Below are positions 8,409 to 16,113 of a stretch of DNA of 64,000 nt, one piece after another. Made by a program: the position numbers and the translations under genes. The stretch is taken from contig NZ_DS999213.1 of NCBI RefSeq assembly GCF_000156335.1, positions 2,239,049-2,303,048 on the forward strand, read 5' to 3'. The notes beneath the pieces were generated by a model. It was not told where the DNA came from, did no database searches, and saw nothing but the letters and a program-made list of their open reading frames with translations. The DNA is from Roseobacter sp. GAI101 (lineage in GTDB: Bacteria > Pseudomonadota > Alphaproteobacteria > Rhodobacterales > Rhodobacteraceae). The number at the start of each line of letters is the position of its first letter. Position 1 is the stretch's first letter.

Positions 8409-9662
8409 ATGCCAGCCCTTTGTCGTGACTGCCTGTCCCAAATTGCGCCTGCACGCCGCTGTCCGGCCTGCGGTAGCCCGCGTGTGTTTGCGCATCCCGA
8501 ATTGTTTGACCTTTCCATCGCGCACATGGATTGCGACGCGTTTTATGCCTCGGTCGAGAAACGCGACAACCCGGCCCTGAACGGCAAACCCGTGATCATC
8601 GGGGGCGGGCGGCGCGGGGTTGTATCGACCGCCTGCTATATTGCGCGGATCAAGGGCGTGAAATCCGCCATGCCGATGTTTCAGGCGCTCAAGCTTTGCC
8701 CCGAGGCGATCATCATCAAACCCCGCATGGATGCCTATGTCGAAGCATCGCGTGCGATTCGCACCATGATGGAGGAATTGACACCCTCGATCGAACCCTT
8801 GTCGCTGGACGAGGCATTTTTGGACATGACCGGTACGACCAAACTGCACGGCGCACCGCCAGCGGTGATGCTGGCGCGGTTGGTGCGACGGATGAAGACG
8901 GAACTGGGGCTGACAGGCTCCATCGGTTTGTCCCACAACAAGTTTCTGGCCAAGGTCGCGTCGGATCTGGATAAGCCCAACGGCTTTTCCGTGATCGGTA
9001 TGGCCGAAACCCAAAGCTTTCTTGCCGATAAACCCGTCAGTATGATCTGGGGCGTCGGTGCAGCGTCTCTTGCCACGTTGAACAGGGCGGGAATCAAGAC
9101 GTTTTCCGATCTGCTGCGGTGGGAACGGACTGATCTGGTGGCACGTTTCGGCAGCATGGGGGACCGGTTGTGGCATCTCGCACGCGGTCAGGACAAGCGC
9201 CGCGTCTCGTCGCACGAGCAGATGAAATCCATCAGCAACGAGACGACATTCAACGACGACACCTCGGATCCCGAGCTGCTTGACGGTCACCTGTGGCGCA
9301 TGGCCCAAAAGGTCGCCGACCGCGCCAAGGCCAAGGATCTGGCGGGGCGCGTCGTGGTGCTCAAGCTCAAGCGTGCCGATTTTTCGCTGATCACCCGGCG
9401 CGTGTCACTGTATGATCCGACGCAACTGGCCGATCGCATCTATCGCACGGCGCGCGGTTTGTTCGATCAGTTGAACGATCCCGGCCCTTACCGCCTGTTG
9501 GGCTGCGGCATCTCAGACCTTGGGCCCGCCGCGGGGGCCGACCAGTCCGGCGATCTGCTGGACCCCGACGCCAAGCGCCGCGGTCAGGCCGAACGCGCCA
9601 CCGATGCGATTCGCGAGAAATTCGGCGACAAGGCCATCGTCAAAGGCCGTGCCCTACGCTGA
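8409..9662 (+). CDS. dinB: DNA polymerase IV (DinB) with N-terminal zinc-finger
   Basis: This Y-family translesion polymerase (417 residues) copies damaged DNA with low fidelity. The palm catalytic residues are in MDCDAFYASVE (Asp41) and SLDEAFLDM (Asp134, Glu135). Thumb and little-finger domains follow to the C-terminus. Before the polymerase core is a ~25-residue extension with four cysteines (Cys5, Cys8, Cys18, Cys21) in a zinc-ribbon arrangement. I associate such an extension with many alphaproteobacterial DinB proteins. No canonical beta-clamp peptide is obvious at the extreme C-terminus. The ribosome-binding site is weak. Confidence 0.95.
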   Translation: MPALCRDCLSQIAPARRCPACGSPRVFAHPELFDLSIAHMDCDAFYASVEKRDNPALNGKPVIIGGGRRGVVSTACYIARIKGVKSAMPMFQALKLCPEAIIIKPRMDAYVEASRAIRTMMEELTPSIEPLSLDEAFLDMTGTTKLHGAPPAVMLARLVRRMKTELGLTGSIGLSHNKFLAKVASDLDKPNGFSVIGMAETQSFLADKPVSMIWGVGAASLATLNRAGIKTFSDLLRWERTDLVARFGSMGDRLWHLARGQDKRRVSSHEQMKSISNETTFNDDTSDPELLDGHLWRMAQKVADRAKAKDLAGRVVVLKLKRADFSLITRRVSLYDPTQLADRIYRTARGLFDQLNDPGPYRLLGCGISDLGPAAGADQSGDLLDPDAKRRGQAERATDAIREKFGDKAIVKGRALR

Positions 9663-9674
9663 ACTTTGGGCTGG

Positions 9675-10535
9675 CTATTCGGCCGCCAAGGGCACCCGCC
9701 CCTCACCGATTCCCGCGATCTGCGCCACGACGACGTGAAGAGCCTTTTGAACGGCCTCGAAGTTGTCGTTTGGACAAACAAGTGATTCGTTCATGTACAA
9801 AGACCGGTCCAATTCAACCTGCACCGCATGCTGGCCCCGCGACGGACGTCCGTAGGCCTGCGTGATATAAGCCCCCGCAAAGGGCGTGTTGCGCGTGACG
9901 TTAAACCCCGCGTCGACAAAAGCCGCCTCGACCCGGTCCACAACATCACCGCTTGCCGTAGACCCGAAACGATCCCCCAGCACGACATCGGGCCGCTTCA
10001 TGCCGCGACGGGCCACGCCATCCATCGCTTCGTGGGGCATTGAATGACAATCAATCAGCACCGCCTGACCGTGGCGGCGACGCGCGTTGTCCAACAGTTT
10101 TTGCTGCATGGCGTGATAGGGATGCCAATATCCATCAAGGCGGCGCTGCACCTCTTCCTGACTAATCTTGCCGTGATAAATCGACCGTCCGTTGGCCACG
10201 ACCCGGGGAATCACCCCCAAACCCGATGAAACACGCGGATTATGGCCCTGTTTGCGCAGCCCTTCGATCAGCGCGGGATCAAGTTCTTCGCAGGATCGGT
10301 TCAAATCGACAAAGGCCCGCGGCGCGCGCGCCATCAGGAACGGCGCACCGAATTGGGGGGCCGCGTTGAACAGCCGATCGACAAAAGCATCCTCGGAAGA
10401 CCGGATCGTATGGCTGTCCAAAACGCTGGCCTGCAAGAACGAAAGGCTATAATCCCGCCCCGAATGGGGCGATGCAAACACCACGCAGGACAGGGCACCG
10501 TCGGGGTGTAAAACGTCATAGGCAGAGTGTGGCAT
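9675..10535 (-). CDS. N-formylglutamate amidohydrolase family protein
   Basis: This 286-residue protein of the FGase family hydrolyses N-formylglutamate (or a related N-acyl amino acid) in histidine-type degradation. Metal and substrate motifs are ASPHSGRDY at 21-29 and IDCHSMPHEA at 161-170. No hut genes are nearby, so the physiological substrate is uncertain. I start at the ATG at 10533-10535, with AAAGGTG just upstream; the in-frame TTG five codons earlier is part of that site. It is convergent with dinB, with only 12 bases between the stops. Confidence 0.9.
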   Translation of the reverse strand: MPHSAYDVLHPDGALSCVVFASPHSGRDYSLSFLQASVLDSHTIRSSEDAFVDRLFNAAPQFGAPFLMARAPRAFVDLNRSCEELDPALIEGLRKQGHNPRVSSGLGVIPRVVANGRSIYHGKISQEEVQRRLDGYWHPYHAMQQKLLDNARRRHGQAVLIDCHSMPHEAMDGVARRGMKRPDVVLGDRFGSTASGDVVDRVEAAFVDAGFNVTRNTPFAGAYITQAYGRPSRGQHAVQVELDRSLYMNESLVCPNDNFEAVQKALHVVVAQIAGIGEGRVPLAAE

Positions 10536-10589
10536 TCGCGCACCTTTCAAATAACATCATAGCGCATGTTTTTACAAAGCCAAAACCCC

Positions 10590-10618
10590 TTGATCATGTC
10601 TGCGACTCTATTTATAGA
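10590..10618 (+). promoter_or_regulatory. Sigma-70-type promoter of tRNA-Val
   Basis: TTGATC (10590-10595) and TATAGA (10613-10618) are spaced by exactly 17 bases, about 70 bases upstream of the tRNA. Confidence 0.6.
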
Positions 10619-10686
10619 CCCCGCTACCGGCGCGGAAATCTCGCGCCCCGTTTTTGTTAGGGGCGTTGGTTTTCGGGCTACATAGG

Positions 10687-10761
10687 GGGTGATTAGCTCA
10701 GCGGTAGAGCACTTCGTTGACATCGAAGGGGTCACTGGTTCGATCCCAGTATCGCCCACCA
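10687..10761 (+). tRNA. tRNA-Val (anticodon GAC)
   Basis: A complete 75-nt cloverleaf with encoded CCA is present. The acceptor GGGTGAT pairs with ATCGCCC (one G-T). The D-arm stem is GCTC/GAGC. The anticodon stem CTTCG/CGAAG encloses the loop TTGACAT, giving anticodon GAC. The T-arm ACTGG-TTCGATC-CCAGT follows. It reads valine GUC/GUU codons and lies just upstream of rpmJ. Confidence 0.97.
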
Positions 10762-10838
10762 CCTAATTCATTGGTCCAGCATCCGCTGGACTGCCCGCAA
10801 CCCGGCGCTGGCCCGCGCCACGACACAGGAGAACGACC

Positions 10839-10964
10839 ATGAAGGTTCGCAATTCGCTCCGCTCGCTCAAAAACCGGCATCGTGACTGCCGCGTTGTGCG
10901 TCGCAAAGGCCGCGTTTACGTCATCAACAAGACGCAGCGCCGGTTCAAAGCCCGTCAGGGTTAA
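10839..10964 (+). CDS. rpmJ: 50S ribosomal protein L36
   Basis: This is a 41-residue basic ribosomal protein of the large subunit. It starts [11 protein letters not shown] and ends QRRFKARQG, the form typical of alphaproteobacteria. The zinc-binding cysteines of the C+ type are largely lost, with only one Cys near residue 17. It has a strong ribosome-binding site (AGGAGA) upstream of the ATG and a strong terminator just downstream. It is encoded alone, outside the main ribosomal operons, directly after tRNA-Val. Confidence 0.97.
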   Translation: MKVRNSLRSLKNRHRDCRVVRRKGRVYVINKTQRRFKARQG

Positions 10965-10985
10965 GAACTGTTGCATTCAGTTAGA

Positions 10986-11015
10986 AAAGCCGCTCCTTCG
11001 GGGGCGGTTTTTTTT
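10986..11015 (+). terminator. Intrinsic terminator of rpmJ
   Basis: CCGCTCC (10990-10996) pairs with GGGGCGG (11001-11007) around a TTCG tetraloop, followed by eight T residues. Confidence 0.92.
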
Positions 11016-11092
11016 GTTTCAGTGCAGCACTAGGCACCATCCGGACAGGGCCATTTTGCGGCCCGAACGACGCCAACCTCTGAAAAGGCCCG

Positions 11093-12844
11093 CTAGTCCG
11101 AAAGATAGTCGCTCCAAAGCGTCCGATCGAAACCTTTGACAAAGGGTGTCAGCAGGTCGGGGTTCTTCCGCCATTTTTCGATAGAATCAGTATGTACCGG
11201 TCGCCGCAATTGCGTGGCGCTGTGGGTCAGGACCTGCGTCGCGTTCAGATCGGGACGCGCCATTGCGCCGTGCCACTCAAGGTCACAGAACGCTGCCATG
11301 CTGCGGCCTGTGGCTTCGACATCTTCGACCAGATCCTTGTAGTGGACGTCAAGGATCTGCCCCGGCAGTATGGTTTTCCAATGCGCCATTGATTGCGCAT
11401 ACAGATTGAACCTGAACGCCATTCGGTCCCAGTCATATGTATACGACAGTGCCGTTCCCGAAAAATGGGATTTCCACATCGACAGGGCAATATCCCTTGG
11501 ATCACGGCGGACATTGATGATCCGCGCATTCGGGTAAGCCGATTTCAGAAACCCGACAAGCCGGTAATTTTCGGGCATTTTATCAACATAGGCGACTGTT
11601 CCCTCGGGGAGATCCGGCATCAGCCTTTGATCCTCTCGGATCATTTTGATGGCGTCGTTGCGCGTGAATGGCAGGTTTTGTTCAATGATATCCCGCAGCA
11701 GAAAGCCTGCGGTGCCGCGCTCTCCCAATGGGGCGACATGCGGGTGGGCCCCCAAGACGGCTTCGACAAGTGTCGTGCCCGATCGCGGCAGTCCGATCAC
11801 GAAAACCGGATACGGAGCGGTAGAAGTTTCGCCGTCGCTTTCGAGAATGGCAGGAAATCTGCCAAGTATCGCGCGTGTCACATCAGCGTCGGCAACCGGG
11901 TCGTATGGCAACAAATTCGCCATTTCCTTGTTCGCCAAACCCAGCATCTTGTCAGCATCCAGCGGCTTTTCCTGCGCCGATAAGGCTGCGGACAGCGCAT
12001 AGAACAACGAAGCGCGGTCTTCGGAATTCCTCGCCACTTTCTTAAGAGCCATTTGGATTTTCGGCTCTAGGGCGGCAACCTCGGCCTTGGACAAGAGGAG
12101 CGTCAGTTGCTCTAGCGCCCCTGCATGATCGGGCTGCATGTCCAGAATGGCGTTGTAGTGGAAAATACCGTCCTCGGACCGTCCCATCTCCACGAACTGG
12201 GTGGCAAGCCGGTACCGGGCCGCGACGTTGTTCGGGGCAAGCTTCACGGCCTTCTGCACCACTTCCAGCGCCTCTTCAAATCTCGTCTGGCGCGCAAGCG
12301 GGAGGCTGAGGTTGGTCAGGGCTACGACGTCCTCCGGATTGATCTTCAAGGCAGCATACAGATCATCAATCGCGTCCTTAATATGCCCAAGGCTCAGGTT
12401 GATCGTGCTTCGAAGATGATGGACCGTGACCGATGTTGCAGTAAGGGCAAGCGCCCTGTCCACAGAGGCGAGCCCGTCCTTTTCCTTCCCCAAAGCAAGT
12501 TCGGCTTGCGCCTTGAGGTACCAGACCTTCCAGTCCGCAGGCGTCCTGATCGCAAGCTTGGCCAACTGCGCCAGGGCAACGCCCGGACGGCCGATCAAGA
12601 TCAACGTCTGAGCGAAATTCTTTTGCGCATCGGGGAAGTCCGGCGTGAGCTTCAAGGCCTTTTGAAAATACTTGATCGCATCGCCGGGCCTGCCTGTCGC
12701 GCTTGTCGCGATGCCCGTGATATTGGCGGCCACCGCCGAACCCGGCGATTTTCTGGACGCCGAAAGCGCTGCCTTCAAGCTCCGTTTGTAGTTGCCTTGC
12801 TGGAGGTATTTCTGCGCATCCAGCATGTCATTTTCATACGTCAT
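11093..12844 (-). CDS. TPR-repeat sulfotransferase
   Basis: This is a 583-residue two-part protein. Residues 1-310 are tandem tetratricopeptide repeats. Residues 345-583 are a sulfotransferase domain using PAPS as donor. The 5'-phosphosulfate loop GLPRSGTT is at 351-358 and the 3'-phosphate-binding NVRRDPRDIALS at 444-455. I see no signal peptide or membrane segment. The TPR part may select a protein or carbohydrate acceptor, as in other bacterial TPR-sulfotransferases. The acceptor is unknown, and no glycan or capsule genes lie nearby. Confidence 0.9.
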   Translation of the reverse strand: MTYENDMLDAQKYLQQGNYKRSLKAALSASRKSPGSAVAANITGIATSATGRPGDAIKYFQKALKLTPDFPDAQKNFAQTLILIGRPGVALAQLAKLAIRTPADWKVWYLKAQAELALGKEKDGLASVDRALALTATSVTVHHLRSTINLSLGHIKDAIDDLYAALKINPEDVVALTNLSLPLARQTRFEEALEVVQKAVKLAPNNVAARYRLATQFVEMGRSEDGIFHYNAILDMQPDHAGALEQLTLLLSKAEVAALEPKIQMALKKVARNSEDRASLFYALSAALSAQEKPLDADKMLGLANKEMANLLPYDPVADADVTRAILGRFPAILESDGETSTAPYPVFVIGLPRSGTTLVEAVLGAHPHVAPLGERGTAGFLLRDIIEQNLPFTRNDAIKMIREDQRLMPDLPEGTVAYVDKMPENYRLVGFLKSAYPNARIINVRRDPRDIALSMWKSHFSGTALSYTYDWDRMAFRFNLYAQSMAHWKTILPGQILDVHYKDLVEDVEATGRSMAAFCDLEWHGAMARPDLNATQVLTHSATQLRRPVHTDSIEKWRKNPDLLTPFVKGFDRTLWSDYLSD

Positions 12845-13062
12845 CCGGGCAAACTACTCGCGATTTTGGGTAATCAGATTGCATATATATCCAGAACGCG
12901 GCCGCGCAAGCGCATGATCACTCAATTGCCCTGCCCAATCGCAAATTCCCAAGTGTGAACGACAGCCGTCCCGGCTGCGCATCCCACCTCCGCCCTTGCG
13001 CTCCGCACTCCACACCCTAGGTTCCTCGTCAGACATGAAATATCTGCATCGAAAGGGATATT

Positions 13063-13935
13063 ATGACCGATCTGCCCGACTACACGCCCCCCGCCGTCTG
13101 GGAATGGGAACCCGGCAACGGCGGTAAATTCGCCAATATTAACCGGCCGATCGCGGGTCCGACCTCGGAAAAAGAGCTGCCGGTGGGCAAGCATCCGATT
13201 CAGCTTTATTCTTTGGCGACGCCAAACGGCGTCAAGGTCACCGTGCTGCTCGAGGAACTTCTGGCAGCCGGTCACGAAGGCGCGGAATATGATGCGTGGC
13301 TGATCAACATTGGTGAAGGTGACCAGTTCGGGTCGGGTTTCGTTGACGTGAACCCCAATTCCAAGATCCCTGCGATGATGGACCATTCCGCCGACAAACC
13401 GCAGCGGCTTTTCGAATCCGGGTCGATGATGCTGTATCTGGCCGAGAAATTCGGCGCGTTCATCCCGAAGGACCCCGCGCAAAAGGCCGAATGCATGTCC
13501 TGGCTGTTCTGGCAAATGGGCAGCGCGCCCTATCTGGGCGGTGGCTTCGGGCACTTCTACGCCTATGCGCCGGTCAAGATCAAATATTGCATCGACCGCT
13601 TCGCGATGGAAACCAAGCGCCAGCTTGATGTGCTTGACCGTCACCTTGCTGACAACGAATACATGGCGGGCGAGTATTCAATCGCCGATATGGCAATCTG
13701 GGCCTGGTATGGTCAACTTGTGCTGGGGCGTCTGTACGACGCGGCAGAGTTCCTTGATGTGGCGTCCTATAAGAATGTCATGAGATGGGCACAAACGATT
13801 GATTCCCGCCCCGCCGTGTTGCGCGGCCGCATGGTCAACCGCCCCTTCGGAGAGCCTGAGATGCAGCTGCACGAGCGTCACGACGCCAGCGATTTCGACA
13901 CCAAGACCCAGGACAAGATCGGGACGGACAGCTAA
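13063..13935 (+). CDS. yghU: YghU-type glutathione S-transferase (disulfide-bond oxidoreductase)
   Basis: This is a 290-residue nu-class GST related to E. coli YghU, which reduces disulfides with two bound glutathiones and has peroxidase activity. An N-terminal extension of about 45 residues precedes the thioredoxin-like domain. That domain shows LATPNGVKVTVLLEEL, NPNSKIPAMMD (cis-Pro) and FESGSMMLYLAEKFG. The alpha-helical C-terminal domain has the N-capping SIADMAIWAW motif. The ATG at 13063 follows AAGGGA. A long perfect inverted repeat follows the stop. It probably acts in redox protection. Confidence 0.93.
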   Translation: MTDLPDYTPPAVWEWEPGNGGKFANINRPIAGPTSEKELPVGKHPIQLYSLATPNGVKVTVLLEELLAAGHEGAEYDAWLINIGEGDQFGSGFVDVNPNSKIPAMMDHSADKPQRLFESGSMMLYLAEKFGAFIPKDPAQKAECMSWLFWQMGSAPYLGGGFGHFYAYAPVKIKYCIDRFAMETKRQLDVLDRHLADNEYMAGEYSIADMAIWAWYGQLVLGRLYDAAEFLDVASYKNVMRWAQTIDSRPAVLRGRMVNRPFGEPEMQLHERHDASDFDTKTQDKIGTDS

Positions 13936-13942
13936 ATCTACT

Positions 13943-13977
13943 GCGTTTTGCCGCGCCTGGAGTTAGCGGCAAAACGC
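13943..13977 (+). terminator. Perfect 12-bp stem-loop after yghU
   Basis: GCGTTTTGCCGC (13943-13954) pairs perfectly with GCGGCAAAACGC (13966-13977) around an 11-base loop, just past the stop codon. The T-run after it is weak (TTATCCC), so termination may be partial or factor-dependent. Confidence 0.55.
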
Positions 13978-13983
13978 TTATCC

Positions 13984-13996
13984 CACTATTTTAGTC
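13984..13996. promoter_or_regulatory. IscR-like (Iron-Rhodo) box upstream of the iron-binding-protein gene
   Basis: CACTATTTTAGTC matches the core of the type-1 IscR palindrome (GACTRWWWYAGTC) except for its first base. It lies about 80 bases upstream of the start codon. In Rhodobacterales this motif class marks iron-responsive genes. Confidence 0.6.
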
Positions 13997-14031
13997 AAGA
14001 ACTCCTTGCCTTAAGGGGCCATATCTGTTTC

Positions 14032-14046
14032 TTACTAAATTAGTAA
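14032..14046. promoter_or_regulatory. Second IscR-like palindrome next to the iron-binding-protein gene
   Basis: TTACTAAATTAGTAA is palindromic apart from its centre and has the same architecture (nACTAAATTAGTn) as the box at 13984. It lies 27 bases before the start codon, where a bound repressor would block transcription. Confidence 0.55.
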
Positions 14047-14073
14047 GTAATACAAATCACATGGACATTTATT

Positions 14074-15085
14074 ATGACCCTGAAAAAATCCGCTCTCGCT
14101 GCCGTGCTTATGGCCTCAGCTGCCCTGCCCGCTTTCGCCGAAGGCCAGCTGAACATATATTCGTCGCGCCACTACGACACGGATGAAAAGCTGTATTCCG
14201 ACTTTACCGATCAAACCGGAATCACCATCAACCGGATCGAAGGCAAAGCCGACGAATTGCTGGCCCGCATGAAGGCGGAAGGCGCGAATTCGCCCGCAGA
14301 TATTCTGGTTACCGTCGACACAAGCCGCCTGAGCCGGGCCCAGAACATGGCCTGCTGCATCCGTGGACAGCGACATCTTGAGGAACGCATCCCCGCCAAC
14401 TGCAAGACAGCGAAAACGAATGGTTCGGGTTCTCCCAGCGGTCGCGGATCATTTCTACGCCAAGGACACCGTCGACACGCCGCCGATGACCTATCTTGAT
14501 CTGGCCGCCCCTGCCTACAAAGGCAAGGTGTGCATCCGGTCGTCCTCGAACGAATACAACCAGACCCTGCTGGCCGCGATGGTCACGCATTACGGTGAAG
14601 AAAAAGCCACCGCTTGGGCGCAAGGCGTTGTCGACAACATGGCCCGCGCGCCGCAAGGTGGTGATACCGACCAGCTGCGCGGTCTGGTGTCCGGCGAATG
14701 TGAAATCGCCGTGTCGAACACCTATTACTTTGCCCGCGCCCTGCGCACGGACGTGGACGGCGTCAGTGCCGAAATCGACAAGATCGGCTGGATCTTCCCG
14801 GATCAGGAAGACACCGGCGCGCATATGAACCTGTCCGGTGCAGGCGTCGCGGCCAATGCGCCCAACCGCGACCACGCTGTGAAATTCCTTGAATATCTGT
14901 CGTCGGACAGCGCACAGGTCTATTTCTCGACCGGGAACGACGAATTTCCCGCCGTCAAAGGCGTCGAACTGGCTGAATCAGTCGCGAAGCTGGGTGAATT
15001 CAAGGCAGACGAAGTGAACCTGTCGGAAGTGGCCGAAAACATCCCGACTGCACAGAAAATCTTTGACGCGGTTGGCTGGGAATAA
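14074..15085 (+). pseudogene. fbpA: Iron(III) ABC transporter substrate-binding protein, reading frame disrupted
   Basis: This periplasmic ferric-iron-binding protein (FbpA/FutA type, about 340 residues when intact) delivers Fe3+ to an inner-membrane permease. The signal peptide ends PAFA before EGQLNIYSSRHYD. The C-terminal half, with KVCIRSSSNEYNQTLLA and SGECEIAVSNTYYFARAL, is well conserved. Between about 14349 and 14456 the frame shifts. Adding one base at each of five places (near 14350, 14363, 14381, 14400 and 14453) restores a standard family sequence without other changes. The site losses are all in short base runs, so this may be a sequencing artefact rather than real decay. Two IscR-like boxes precede it. 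Confidence 0.85.
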
Positions 15086-15117
15086 ATCCCACCTGCCCTG
15101 ACAGATATGTGAAAACA

Positions 15118-15157
15118 AGACCGTATCGGAAACGCTTCGATACGGTCTATTCTTTTC
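15118..15157 (+). terminator. Intrinsic terminator after the iron-binding-protein gene
   Basis: AGACCGTATCG (15118-15128) pairs perfectly with CGATACGGTCT (15138-15148 region) around a 9-base loop, followed by ATTCTTTTC. Confidence 0.85.
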
Positions 15158-15196
15158 TGGACACCCCCAGCAGCCCTACCGAACAGGAGCGTCCAG

Positions 15197-16096
15197 ATGA
15201 CCCAAGGCCCCCGCAAGACCGCCCGCGATTTCGACCCACGCCTGCTCGAGATTTTCGACGGCTATGTGCACGGCGCGATTTCGAAACGTGACTTCATGCG
15301 CCAAGCCAGCAAATTCGCCGCCGTCGGTGTAACAGGTGCGATGCTGCTGGAACAGCTTCAGCCAAACTATGCCCTGGCCCAGCAAGTCGCCCCCGATGAT
15401 CCCGACATCGAAACCGCCACCATCGAATATGACAGCCCGGACGGCCATGGCACCATCAAGGGCCTGATGGCCAAGCCGGCAGGTGCCACCGGCCCCTTGC
15501 CCGCCGTTCTGGTGATCCACGAGAACCGTGGCCTGAACCCCTATATCGAAGACGTGGTGCGCCGCTGTGCCAAAGCGGGATACCTTGCCCTTGGTCCCGA
15601 CGGACTGACGCCGCTTGGCGGCTATCCCGGCACCGACGAAGAGGGCCGAGAAATGCAGCGTTCCCTGGACGGGGTCAAGCTGATGGCGGATTTCTTTGCC
15701 GCCTTTGAATTTCTGCGCGACCATGACGACACCACCGGCAAGGTCGGCGCTGTCGGCTTTTGCTATGGCGGTGGCGTGTGCAATGCGCTGGCGGTGGCCT
15801 ACCCGGATCTGGCGGCCTCGGTCCCGTTCTACGGTCGCCAGCCGGATGCCGCAGATGTGGCTGCGATCCAGGCCCCGCTGATGATCCACTATGCAGGGCT
15901 GGACGAACGGATCAACGCAGGCTGGGACGCCTATTCAGAAGCGCTGCGGGCCAATCAAAAAGAGTTCAGCGTGCATTTTTATCCGGATGTGAACCACGGT
16001 TTTCACAACGATACCACACCCCGGTATGACGCCGAAGCTGCCGCATTGGCATGGGACCGCACCCTGGCGCATTTCGAAGAACATCTGCGCGGGTGA
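15197..16096 (+). CDS. Exported dienelactone hydrolase family protein
   Basis: This is a 299-residue alpha/beta hydrolase. The catalytic residues fit the dienelactone hydrolase pattern: Glu109 in IHENRG, the nucleophile Cys189 in GFCYGGG, Asp236 in GLDERIN and His267 in NHGFHND. The N-terminal ~65 residues carry a hydrophobic stretch ([13 protein letters not shown]) after [12 protein letters not shown] associate this with the subfamily of carboxymethylenebutenolidases that has a Tat-like leader. True substrate unknown. It lies between the iron-binding-protein gene and the convergent permease gene but has its own upstream terminator, so a link to iron is not shown. Confidence 0.9.
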   Translation: MTQGPRKTARDFDPRLLEIFDGYVHGAISKRDFMRQASKFAAVGVTGAMLLEQLQPNYALAQQVAPDDPDIETATIEYDSPDGHGTIKGLMAKPAGATGPLPAVLVIHENRGLNPYIEDVVRRCAKAGYLALGPDGLTPLGGYPGTDEEGREMQRSLDGVKLMADFFAAFEFLRDHDDTTGKVGAVGFCYGGGVCNALAVAYPDLAASVPFYGRQPDAADVAAIQAPLMIHYAGLDERINAGWDAYSEALRANQKEFSVHFYPDVNHGFHNDTTPRYDAEAAALAWDRTLAHFEEHLRG

Positions 16097-16113
16097 CCCG
16101 CGCGGGCGGTGGC

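Noticed and set aside
10547-10976. Minus-strand frames over tRNA-Val and rpmJ
   Set aside because: They include the GDTGIEPVTP string typical of false translations across tRNA genes.
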